Part shown: positions 1-5,828 of the stretch, piece after piece
How positions within the stretch are numbered: position 1 is the stretch's first letter
Layout: every line of letters starts with the position of its first letter
Assembly: GCA_903868295.1 (NCBI GenBank)
Contig: CAIPUQ010000409.1
Coordinates: 1 to 10,533, forward strand
Direction of reading: 5' to 3'
Length of the DNA: 10,533 nucleotides
Source: an uncultured Roseiflexaceae bacterium
GTDB lineage: Bacteria > Chloroflexota > Chloroflexia > Chloroflexales > Roseiflexaceae
Position numbers and translations under genes: made by a program
Notes under the pieces: model-generated
The model's input: the letters and a program-made list of their open reading frames with translations, nothing else
Told to the model about the DNA's origin: nothing
The model's database searches: none

Positions 1-513
1 CCACGGCAGTCCTTCGTATGACACCGACACCAACCCGTTGCCTATCCACCCGAGCCGTTTGGCGCGGAGCGGTTCGGCACTATAGGCAATCGCCAAAAAA
101 ATGCCAATCAAGGTTAAATACACGACCGGCAATCCAAACACAAACGACAAACCGATGCTGATAACAGTCAAGACTGCAATGGTGATGAACACCTGCCGAA
201 ATGAGACTAATCCTGACGGAATCGGCCGGTTGGGTTCGTTGATTGCATCGACTTCACGGTCGCAATACTCGTTGATGACCTGCGACAACCCGCACAAAAT
301 GGGACCAGCCAAGAAGCTCCCCAGCGCAATCCGTGCAATGTCGACAAAGCCAAAGGTGGTTGTCCCCGATGCAATTGCGCCACAAACAAACGCAATTGCA
401 GGCGGGAACCACGTCACGGGCTTCATCAGAGCGATCGACTTCGCCAGAATCTCTTTGACGCCGGTATGTGCGATGACCGTGGGAGGAAGGTGCATGCTGG
501 GTTCGGCTGCCAT
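1..513 (-). CDS. bchG: Bacteriochlorophyll synthase BchG, N-terminal part (cut by window edge)
   Basis: BchG esterifies bacteriochlorophyllide with its isoprenoid alcohol, the last step of bacteriochlorophyll synthesis, in the membrane. The 171 codons present are an N-terminal half; the family is usually about 300 residues. The prenyl-diphosphate/Mg signature is clear at about residues 85-101 (DREVDAINEPNRPIPSG), and a second BchG-type block follows at 144-159 (YSAEPLRAKRLGWIGN) and then SYEGLPW at the window edge. Hydrophobic segments lie at about 36-50, 62-80, 106-126 and 128-145, as expected for the UbiA superfamily. The ATG at 513 has GAGGAG six bases upstream. It lies 90 bp after pufC on the same strand, so it is probably co-transcribed with the puf genes, linking pigment completion to apoprotein synthesis. 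The NEPxRPIPSG form favours BchG over other UbiA prenyltransferases. The chlorosome-type synthase BchK is the main alternative. Confidence 0.9.
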   Translation of the reverse strand, partial: MAAEPSMHLPPTVIAHTGVKEILAKSIALMKPVTWFPPAIAFVCGAIASGTTTFGFVDIARIALGSFLAGPILCGLSQVINEYCDREVDAINEPNRPIPSGLVSFRQVFITIAVLTVISIGLSFVFGLPVVYLTLIGIFLAIAYSAEPLRAKRLGWIGNGLVSVSYEGLPW

Positions 514-562
514 TGGGGGCTCCTCGTTGGTAGGTGATGCAACCGCATCGGGCGTTCTGAAG

Positions 563-593
563 CAGTCGCCGTCTGGCATGCAGACGGCGACTG
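563..593 (-). promoter_or_regulatory. Strong hairpin between pufC and bchG
   Basis: A perfect 13-bp inverted repeat (arms 563-575 and 581-593, loop GCATG) lies in the 90-bp gap between the pufC stop and the bchG start. On the minus-strand transcript the hairpin is followed by CTTCAGAACG, which has no U run, so it is not a standard intrinsic terminator. It is more likely a 3' stabiliser or processing site that protects the pufC end of the message, or a partial attenuator of bchG. The function is inferred; the symmetry is directly visible. Confidence 0.6.
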
Positions 594-603
594 TCGGAGG
601 GGA

Positions 604-1566
604 TTACGGTGTCGGTGGTCGCGATGAGCGGTTCAGTACGTCAGGGATTTGCCCTGGTTTCGCTGCGCCCGGCGGGATCACTGCACCTTGGTGACACATC
701 CAACAGGATGGGTCCTTGTTCGCCATGATAGAGCCGTAGTTTTCCTTCAGGTGCTTCGCCATCTGCAACATCCAAATTGCATGTTGCTTCTGGTCGCGAC
801 CGCCCTCTGCTACACCCGTTGCGGGGAAGTAGCGTGCGTTGTGACAGAAGGTACAGCCCTGTCCAAGGCTGACGTTCATGTGGTACATGACGTTTTGGTT
901 GACCTCTGCATCGTCCAATGACTTCGTCTTGTCACCAGTGATCACCAAACCGCCCGGGTAGTCTCGTTCCAACGGCAAGCGGAAGTCGTTTGGCAACGAG
1001 TTCTGAATCTTCCGTGGGTACGTTCCTGCCGTCAACTGTGGTTGACCGTTGTGACAGGTCGCACAGGTGATTTCGAAGCCGATCTTTTGCCCTTCGAGGA
1101 TGTACGGCAGTTTGTTGATGTATTGGCGGTTCAAATCGCCGCTCATCAGCATCATGGCACGTGCAGTGGCTTTCTTGGGGTTCGAATCGTCTGCAAAGTT
1201 TGCCACATTATGGCAGTAGCTACAGTCGACCTTCAACCCACCAGAGACTTGTGCCACCATGTATGCCGAAATCTGGGCCGTCGTCCATCCTTTGAGGACT
1301 TTGACGTTCTGTGGTTGTTCGTTTGCTTCGGTGTAGGCTTGCATTGCAGCCAACGACTCCGGCTTCAAGTTTTTGTGTGCAGGGTCGTAGTTTGCGTACA
1401 CCGGCGACGATGGGATCGGCGCAGCAGCTGCAGGTTGTACCAGCCACCAGATCCACCAGAAGGCGATGACACTCGCAACCATGGTCACTGCGGCAACAAT
1501 ACCCGCGACCAGATTGAACTTGTTATCTTCGCTCAATGGAGGGAATGCGCTTCCATTCTGAGACAT
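604..1566 (-). CDS. pufC: Tetrahaem cytochrome c subunit of the photosynthetic reaction centre
   Basis: This 320-residue subunit carries four haems on the periplasmic face and re-reduces the oxidised special pair. Four CXXCH haem sites are present: C115-H119, C168-H172, C238-H242 and C288-H292. Met-rich helices that can supply sixth ligands precede each one (M103; M138-M141; M227/M230; M266/M269). A hydrophobic segment at about 19-44, followed by an AAAAP stretch, is an N-terminal membrane anchor. I see no lipobox Cys, unlike the lipid-anchored PufC of Blastochloris. The length of 320 is close to purple-bacterial PufC and well below the roughly 414 residues I recall for Chloroflexus aurantiacus. 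The start ATG has GAGAGG/AGGA about seven bases upstream. It is fourth in the puf cluster, 69 bp after pufLM, and is probably exported by Sec with the haems attached outside. Confidence 0.95.
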   Translation of the reverse strand: MSQNGSAFPPLSEDNKFNLVAGIVAAVTMVASVIAFWWIWWLVQPAAAAPIPSSPVYANYDPAHKNLKPESLAAMQAYTEANEQPQNVKVLKGWTTAQISAYMVAQVSGGLKVDCSYCHNVANFADDSNPKKATARAMMLMSGDLNRQYINKLPYILEGQKIGFEITCATCHNGQPQLTAGTYPRKIQNSLPNDFRLPLERDYPGGLVITGDKTKSLDDAEVNQNVMYHMNVSLGQGCTFCHNARYFPATGVAEGGRDQKQHAIWMLQMAKHLKENYGSIMANKDPSCWMCHQGAVIPPGAAKPGQIPDVLNRSSRPPTP

Positions 1567-1635
1567 ATGCGTTCCTCTCTTGCAGGATCTTCTGCGGTTG
1601 CATGGCGCGCTCGCGGAACGAGCGCGCCCATTCCG

Positions 1636-3555
1636 TTATTGTTCGAAGACGTACTGCGACCAATCAACGGTAGACATTGGCGCCACAATCTGTGCATCTT
1701 GTGCCCAGAGGAACCAGTTATCCACGAGCGTACCGCTCAACAAGATACCAATACCACCGGTAATGCCACACAGCATCGCGAACCACCAAGCCCACAAGTG
1801 AATGTTGTACGAGTTTGCGTTGAAACCCATCGTCCACCGCCAGAAGAGCTGCGCACGGTGTGTTCCCGATCCTTCTACCAGCATTTCGTCGAGTTCACGC
1901 TCGCCGCCCCACTTCGCAACTGCCAAGATGGTCGAACCATGGATGGCCAGCACGAGGGTCGAGCCCAGCAAGAAGAAGATCGAAATCATGTGGAAGGGAT
2001 CGTAGTAAATGTTACCCACTTGGATGTTGACGTAGTTGGTCCAGTCCAGCACAGCCCGGAAGCCATGCCCCGGTGCATCAGCCCAGAAACCGCGCAACAT
2101 GGGGCGGAACACGTAGATCGAGAAGAAGAGGAACAGTGCTCCCCAAAACCCGACTGCCAGATGCGGAGCAAGCCCCGTTTTGCCGGCACGTTCCCACAAG
2201 CGTGCAGCCCATGCAATGACCGACAAGGAGAGGAACAGCGTGGCTGCCAGATAATCACCGCCGTCATACCACGGAACATTCCATGACATCCCGTATTTGG
2301 CTGCAGGTGGCATCACCGCAAGGTTCCACAGTTCACGCAGGAAGTTAATGGGTGCATTGCCGACTTCATGGAGCATGCTGGTCAGAATAATCATGAAGCA
2401 TGCAAACATGGCGACAGTAGCAATCAGGCCCCACGTGCCCAGATAAATCGGAAGAACTTGGCCCATTCCAAAGATGCGCTTCATCAACGGTACTTCGGTT
2501 GCGTCGCCGAGATTCCCTTCCAATCCACGACCCGTCGATTCTTTGTCGAGGTCAATAGGTGGTTGGTTTTTGTCGGTACGCTTCGAAAACACCAGACCGG
2601 CACCAATCAGGACAATGCCTGCACCAGTACCGCTCCAGATTGGCATGCGATCCCAGAACGACCAGAAGGCATTCCAGTCTTTTACCAACGGACCTGAGAT
2701 AAAGATACACACGTTGGCAAAAAGAACCGATGCAGCACCTGCCCAGTAGGCAAGGCGGTGGATACCAATTTCGCCGATGGAGTACCCAACAATGTTGCGC
2801 CAGTAAATGTCAACATTCTTTTCGGTGACGGGACGCCGTGCAGCGCTCAAAATTGCCGATCCATGCATGTGCAGGAACAGCGTCGAGCCGAACAACAACG
2901 TAACACCAATCGCGTGGAACGGATTATAGAAGAAGTTGAAATACTGGTAGCCGATGTTTGCCAACCAGTCGAGGTGATGGGTGATCCCCAATGGGAAGCC
3001 GTGACCCCAGCCACCCATAGCAATCGGACGCAAAATCTGCAATGTCACCCACGACGAAACCACTGCACCGAATGCAATCGGAATCTCGTAGCTCATGTGC
3101 AGCTTGCGGCTGATGTCGACTTGGCGGAGCATCCAGCTCACAAATGCAATTGTCGACCAGGCAACAGTCCATTGCCAGGCAAATCCGGGTTGGCCCCATT
3201 GCACGATGGCCAAACCAGCACTAATCGGTGGTGGTTCGAGGGCAGTTGCCAATGGATTGAAGCTCGACTCCAAGAAAAAGACCTGGTAGAAGTATCCAAG
3301 CACGCCCAAGATGATACCCAAGATTGCGGTACCACCAAAGAGCCCTACATAAAATGGCCCCACCCAGAAGTCTAGTGGGTCATGCCCAAAGATCTTCTCG
3401 GCGAGTGTTCCACCTTGGCGCTTGTAGCGCGCTTCCATTTCTTCGAACGTATACACGGCGGCGCGTGGGCCTGCGCCTGTCGTGCTCGCTGCAGCCATTG
3501 AAGCGCGATACTCACCATCGGGTTGCAACAGTGGCGTTTGTGGCGCATCAGACAT
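1636..3555 (-). CDS. pufLM: Fused reaction-centre L-M protein (type II, Roseiflexus-like)
   Basis: A single 639-residue frame encodes both core subunits, which hold the pigments, quinones and iron. The L part is about residues 35-325. H194 (L153) and H214 (L173) are BChl ligands, and H231 (L190) and H266 (L230) bind the iron. The M part is about 358-639, with H522 (M202, special pair), H539 (M219), E554 (M234) and H586 (M266) for iron and W572 (M252) at QA. The residue equivalent to the M182 BChl ligand is Val502, so a third bacteriopheophytin is expected. About 34 extra residues precede the L homology. A charged linker at about 324-358 joins the halves after a short hydrophobic stretch at 306-323 that may be an extra helix. 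The ATG at 3555 has GTGAG eight bases upstream; an in-frame GTG at 3564 would add three residues but lacks a site. The fusion is known in Roseiflexus, where the product is reported to be processed into L and M. Confidence 0.95.
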   Translation of the reverse strand: MSDAPQTPLLQPDGEYRASMAAASTTGAGPRAAVYTFEEMEARYKRQGGTLAEKIFGHDPLDFWVGPFYVGLFGGTAILGIILGVLGYFYQVFFLESSFNPLATALEPPPISAGLAIVQWGQPGFAWQWTVAWSTIAFVSWMLRQVDISRKLHMSYEIPIAFGAVVSSWVTLQILRPIAMGGWGHGFPLGITHHLDWLANIGYQYFNFFYNPFHAIGVTLLFGSTLFLHMHGSAILSAARRPVTEKNVDIYWRNIVGYSIGEIGIHRLAYWAGAASVLFANVCIFISGPLVKDWNAFWSFWDRMPIWSGTGAGIVLIGAGLVFSKRTDKNQPPIDLDKESTGRGLEGNLGDATEVPLMKRIFGMGQVLPIYLGTWGLIATVAMFACFMIILTSMLHEVGNAPINFLRELWNLAVMPPAAKYGMSWNVPWYDGGDYLAATLFLSLSVIAWAARLWERAGKTGLAPHLAVGFWGALFLFFSIYVFRPMLRGFWADAPGHGFRAVLDWTNYVNIQVGNIYYDPFHMISIFFLLGSTLVLAIHGSTILAVAKWGGERELDEMLVEGSGTHRAQLFWRWTMGFNANSYNIHLWAWWFAMLCGITGGIGILLSGTLVDNWFLWAQDAQIVAPMSTVDWSQYVFEQ

Positions 3556-3647
3556 CGCAGACACTCACTTTCAAGCATGTGGTGGATCGCGAACTGAGAT
3601 GCCTGCGTCCTCACCACGGGCTATTCCAAAATTGAAACTAACAAAAT

Positions 3648-3679
3648 GCGCGGGTCGAACGGGTGTGCTCGACCCGCGC
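3648..3679 (-). terminator. GC-rich terminator-like hairpin (attenuator) between pufA and pufLM
   Basis: An 11-bp perfect inverted repeat (GCGCGGGTCGA at 3648-3658, TCGACCCGCGC at 3669-3679, 10-nt loop) is followed on the minus strand by ATTTTGTTAGTTTC, a moderate U tract. Because pufLM starts about 90 bp further on with no obvious strong promoter between, it most likely ends part of the transcription after pufBA and lets the rest continue. Purple bacteria use an intercistronic pufA-pufL structure in the same place to raise the antenna to reaction-centre ratio. The attenuation role is inferred by analogy. Confidence 0.7.
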
Positions 3680-3680
3680 G

Positions 3681-3702
3681 GTTTTTCCTCAAGAGGAAAA
3701 AC
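3681..3702 (-). promoter_or_regulatory. Second hairpin just after pufA
   Basis: A perfect 10-bp inverted repeat with only AA between the arms (GTTTTTCCTC at 3681-3690, GAGGAAAAAC at 3693-3702) starts seven bases after the pufA stop and abuts the GC-rich hairpin. In the minus-strand RNA it would form first and cap the 3' end of a pufBA message. Its A/U-rich arms also put a U run on the plus strand. A role in stabilising the pufBA transcript is likely but inferred. Confidence 0.6.
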
Positions 3703-3709
3703 AGTCGGA

Positions 3710-3847
3710 TTACTTACCGAGTGCGCCGAAGACCGAGCTGTAGTTGGCTGAGCTCAGCACCACGAAGTGGTTCAACAGAGCCATCACAACACCCAAAAGG
3801 GTAACCACGACAACAGCGGATCGGAATTCAATAGGTCGGTTTGACAT
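3710..3847 (-). CDS. pufA: Light-harvesting antenna alpha polypeptide
   Basis: This 45-residue protein forms the alpha half of the membrane antenna around the reaction centre. Residues 1-9 are a short cytoplasmic segment (MSNRPIEFR). Residues 10-33 are one membrane helix, with H27 as the bacteriochlorophyll ligand. A polar tail ends in GALGK. From memory, the core around H27 (LLNHFVVLSS) closely matches the Chloroflexus alpha polypeptide (LLIHFIVLSS), including the unusually short length. The start ATG has GAGGGAAG a few bases upstream. It follows pufB by 65 bp and precedes the tandem hairpins. Too short for default gene calling, but certain from the beta-alpha-LM-C order. Confidence 0.93.
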   Translation of the reverse strand: MSNRPIEFRSAVVVVTLLGVVMALLNHFVVLSSANYSSVFGALGK

Positions 3848-3912
3848 ATACTTCCCTCGTTTCTGCACAGTGGGTATGAGCTATCTCATAACGCCTCTGG
3901 CTGTTATTTAGA

Positions 3913-4074
3913 CTAGGAGAACCAGGGCTTCCATGCCCACACCAAAATGTGTGCAACCACTGCGATTGCCAAGAAACCGTACATGGACTTGACGACGATG
4001 CCGTGTACCATCCACTCTTCGTTGGTGAACAGTGACTTCCATTGTGATGGAACCAAATCGTTTTGATTTGCCAT
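3913..4074 (-). CDS. pufB: Light-harvesting antenna beta polypeptide
   Basis: This 53-residue protein forms the beta half of the antenna heterodimer. It has a polar N-terminus (MANQNDLVPSQWKSLF), one membrane helix at about 26-47, and the conserved end WAWKPWF. Two His lie 18 residues apart, as in Chloroflexus-type beta chains. H42 is the helix ligand of the B880-type bacteriochlorophyll. H24 lies near the N-terminal side, where the B800 pigment would bind. The LVP, EEW-H and VVKSMYGF blocks match the Chloroflexus beta chain as I recall it. A very purine-rich site, AAGGAAGGGGGGTG, precedes the ATG, consistent with high expression. It is the first gene of the puf transcript, about 107 nt after the predicted start of transcription. 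Confidence 0.93.
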   Translation of the reverse strand: MANQNDLVPSQWKSLFTNEEWMVHGIVVKSMYGFLAIAVVAHILVWAWKPWFS

Positions 4075-4188
4075 TGTTGTCACCCCCCTTCCTTACGTTG
4101 CTCGTAGCGGTGTGCCCGCGTGCGTTGTCCTGCACTCCCGAATCTTCGTGTTTTCGTGATGTCAAGAGTTATTTGCTGGACTTGCATG

Positions 4189-4218
4189 ATTATATGTTCG
4201 CAGCTTTACCCCAGTCAA
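4189..4218 (-). promoter_or_regulatory. Predicted puf operon promoter
   Basis: On the minus strand TTGACT (4218-4213, five of six consensus bases) is separated by 18 bp from TATAAT (4194-4189, perfect). An AT-rich stretch upstream of it (about 4221-4260) could act as an UP element. Transcription would begin near 4181, giving a leader of about 107 nt before pufB. A perfect TTGACA at 4165-4160 also lies in the leader but has no good -10 partner. The assignment is by consensus only. Confidence 0.65.
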
Positions 4219-4381
4219 CCACAATTTTCTACATATATCATCATTTTTCGCTATGCAAATGATGTACATTGCTCCTTTTTGGACCAATCTGTAGTATCAA
4301 CTTCTTATTTTTGCTCGATCGACACAAACCACCATCTATCGACCAGCCGAAGTGGTGTTTTTCGCATTGGATAGGGTTTCG

Positions 4382-4422
4382 AGTATCGTCTCTGTACTAC
4401 AAAATAGTACGCATTCGATACT
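4382..4422. promoter_or_regulatory. Nested symmetric palindrome, candidate operator
   Basis: Two inverted repeats share one centre at 4402. The outer arms are AGTATCG (4382-4388) and CGATACT (4416-4422); the inner arms are GTACTA (4394-4399) and TAGTAC (4405-4410). All three gaps are 5 bp. The half-sites are therefore 11-11.5 bp apart and face the same side of the helix. They share the core (G/T)AGTA(T/C), and a further copy, GTAGTATC, lies at 4291-4298. This fits a multimeric DNA-binding protein better than an RNA hairpin. The protein that binds is not known from sequence. Confidence 0.55.
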
Positions 4423-4587
4423 ACACAACACACGCTTTGGGTCGGGTTGATGCATCTATGTACGGGAAACACCGTTTCTTCTCATTTTTCTCATCGTAAT
4501 CTCATGAAGGGAGTTTGAGGATTGAATCTACCGCCTAATTGCGCATAAACGCTATACAACTAGGTGGTAATCCACCCTTTTTGGTTG

Positions 4588-4613
4588 TGCAAGCTCCGTG
4601 CAAACTATTGCAA
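4588..4613. repeat. Three TGCAA direct repeats at 10-11-bp spacing
   Basis: TGCAA occurs at 4588-4592, 4599-4603 and 4609-4613, and the first two copies are extended to GTGCAA. The phase puts all copies on one face of the DNA, upstream of the probable regulator promoter. TTGCA also occurs at 4183-4187, directly beside the puf -10, and TGCAA at 4254-4258 upstream of the puf -35. A role as a regulator site is possible, but the motif is short. Confidence 0.4.
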
Positions 4614-4667
4614 AAGTCTCGGAATACGGAGACTCGCTCGTGTCTGACCAGGCGGCTCACATTTGGC

Positions 4668-4697
4668 TTGACACATACATTAGGATGGTCATAGACA
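4668..4697 (+). promoter_or_regulatory. Possible promoter of the B12-MerR regulator
   Basis: A perfect TTGACA (4668-4673) is followed after 18 bp by TAGACA (4692-4697), a poor -10 element, so activity may depend on a regulator. Transcription would start near 4705, about 60 nt before the ATG. The 11-bp direct repeat ACAAACAC (4695-4702 and 4706-4713) overlaps the -10 and start point, where a repressor would act. A MerR-type autoregulator is the natural candidate. Confidence 0.4.
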
Positions 4698-4764
4698 AAC
4701 ACCACACAAACACTCGGCAGAACGTATGGTGCCGCACGGACAGACACCTTGGTGAACGGGGTCA

Positions 4765-5805
4765 ATGATGATCGACAAAATACGACATTTACTCGCATTC
4801 TCAGACACACCACGCTACAACATCAAAGCCGTTGTACAACAGACCCAAGTGAATGTATCGACGCTGCGTGCCTGGGAGCAACGCTACGGGGTGCCACAGC
4901 CCAAGCGAACCGATCACGGGCATCGGCTCTACTCGCAACGCGACATCGAAATCATCAAGTGGCTCAAGCTTGCGACCGAAGATGGCATTTCGATAAGTCA
5001 AGCCGTTGTGATGCTCCAAGAAGAGCCCGAAGAAGCACCGCGTGCCGAGGTTCTCATTGACGCCAAACCACATCGGACAACCATTGCCGATGCCGGCTGG
5101 CCCGATTTGCGCACACAGTTGTTCGACGCACTCGTCAACTCCAACCTGCGCCAAGCAAATGTACTGCTCAGCACCGCTATCTCGTTGTTCCCCGTAGAGT
5201 CGTTGGTGTATGACGTCATTTTGCCGATCATGTACGATTTCTCCAAGCGCTGGGTCGACGGTTCCGGCTGTATGGCAGTAGAGCAAGTTGCTGTGCAGAT
5301 TATTCGGCAACGACTCACCAGTCTCTTACAAATCCATGCGCCGTACGCACATGGACCACGGATGTTGATTGCGGCAACGCATGGTGAGCAGCATGACATC
5401 GGACCACTCGTGTATGCGTTGATGATGGAGCAAGAGGGGTGGGAAGTCGTCTTCATGGGACCAAATCTCGGGATGACTGGTCTCGCCGATTTCTTGGTGC
5501 GTATGTCGCCCGCAGTCGTGGTATTGTCGGCTAGTATGGTCGAAAACGTCGCATCCATCCAACAGGTCGGCCAAATGATCACCGGTTTGCACCACCATGG
5601 CGTGCATTTCGGGTATGCAGGGCGTGCATTTGTGCAGAATCCCGAGTTGTGCTTGCGCATGCCGGGTACGTATATGGGTGACGACTTCCGGGCTGCGATA
5701 CAGTCTGCGCAGCAACTCAGCGAAGAGTTTGGTCTGTCTGGTGTTCATGCCAATGGGATGCATTCGCGCGAAGGGACTGCGAGTCGGACACGACTCGGAT
5801 TGTAG
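4765..5805 (+). CDS. MerR-family regulator with cobalamin-binding domain (CarH/LitR-like)
   Basis: This 346-residue protein has the CarH layout. A MerR winged helix-turn-helix lies at about 18-82 (TLRAWEQRYGVPQPKRTDHG is the recognition region). A helical cap domain follows at about 112-190, and a cobalamin-binding Rossmann domain at about 198-322. E208-Q209-H210-D211-I212-G213 is the ExHxxG signature, so H210 should bind cobalt from below. The cap has W163 and E173 at the spacing of the CarH W-x9-EH motif. However, V164 replaces the His that caps cobalt after light exposure in Thermus CarH (His132), and Q174 replaces His142. The protein may bind B12 but switch differently, or respond to B12 level or redox state. 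It diverges from puf and leads a two-gene operon, so it probably regulates puf, itself or both. Starts at 4765 and 4768 are both possible; only GGGG is seen upstream. The C-terminal 25 residues are unassigned. Confidence 0.85.
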   Translation: MMIDKIRHLLAFSDTPRYNIKAVVQQTQVNVSTLRAWEQRYGVPQPKRTDHGHRLYSQRDIEIIKWLKLATEDGISISQAVVMLQEEPEEAPRAEVLIDAKPHRTTIADAGWPDLRTQLFDALVNSNLRQANVLLSTAISLFPVESLVYDVILPIMYDFSKRWVDGSGCMAVEQVAVQIIRQRLTSLLQIHAPYAHGPRMLIAATHGEQHDIGPLVYALMMEQEGWEVVFMGPNLGMTGLADFLVRMSPAVVVLSASMVENVASIQQVGQMITGLHHHGVHFGYAGRAFVQNPELCLRMPGTYMGDDFRAAIQSAQQLSEEFGLSGVHANGMHSREGTASRTRLGL

Positions 5806-5828
5806 TCAATCGACTACCAGGAGGGTTC

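Larger units (their letters stand above)
4075..4764. other. AT-rich divergent regulatory region between puf and the B12-MerR operon
   Basis: This 690-bp stretch has no convincing gene: the open frames in it are short, lack ribosome sites and have no recognisable protein features. It carries the puf promoter on the minus strand and a probable regulator promoter on the plus strand. It also has a nested palindrome (4382-4422) and two sets of 10-11-bp direct repeats (4588-4613 and 4695-4713). Smaller hairpins lie at 4563-4576 (GGTGG/CCACC followed by CTTTTT) and 4615-4634 (AGTCTC/GAGACT). Three CTCAT copies lie at 4481, 4490 and 4501. The density of symmetry suggests several regulator sites controlling both directions. 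Confidence 0.6.

Noticed and set aside
1042..2286. 414-codon open frame on the plus strand
   Set aside because: It lies wholly antisense to pufC and pufLM, whose haem and pigment-ligand motifs are certain. Its translation has no recognisable domains and is rich in Cys, His and Arg, as in a shadow frame.
4182..4189. Search for PpsR/CrtJ-type TGT-N12-ACA operators near the puf promoter
   Set aside because: No pair at the right spacing was convincing on reading the region, so no such site is claimed.
4269..4499. Small open frames in the divergent intergenic region (also 4032-4262, 4120-4374 and 4535-4813)
   Set aside because: No ribosome site, no conserved-looking sequence, and they overlap the predicted promoters and palindromes. 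They are what an AT-rich noncoding stretch gives by chance.
4522..4549. TTGAAT to CATAAA as a second plus-strand promoter
   Set aside because: Both hexamers are mediocre, and AT-rich DNA gives such matches often; TTGACA at 4668 is closer to the gene and better at -35.
4563..4582. GGTGG/CCACC hairpin followed by CTTTTT
   Set aside because: The stem is only 5 bp and no gene ends upstream on the plus strand, so a terminator call is not supported.
4998..5660. 220-codon open frame on the minus strand
   Set aside because: Antisense to the B12-MerR gene, with low-complexity, Cys- and Thr-rich translation and no motif; a shadow of the real gene.
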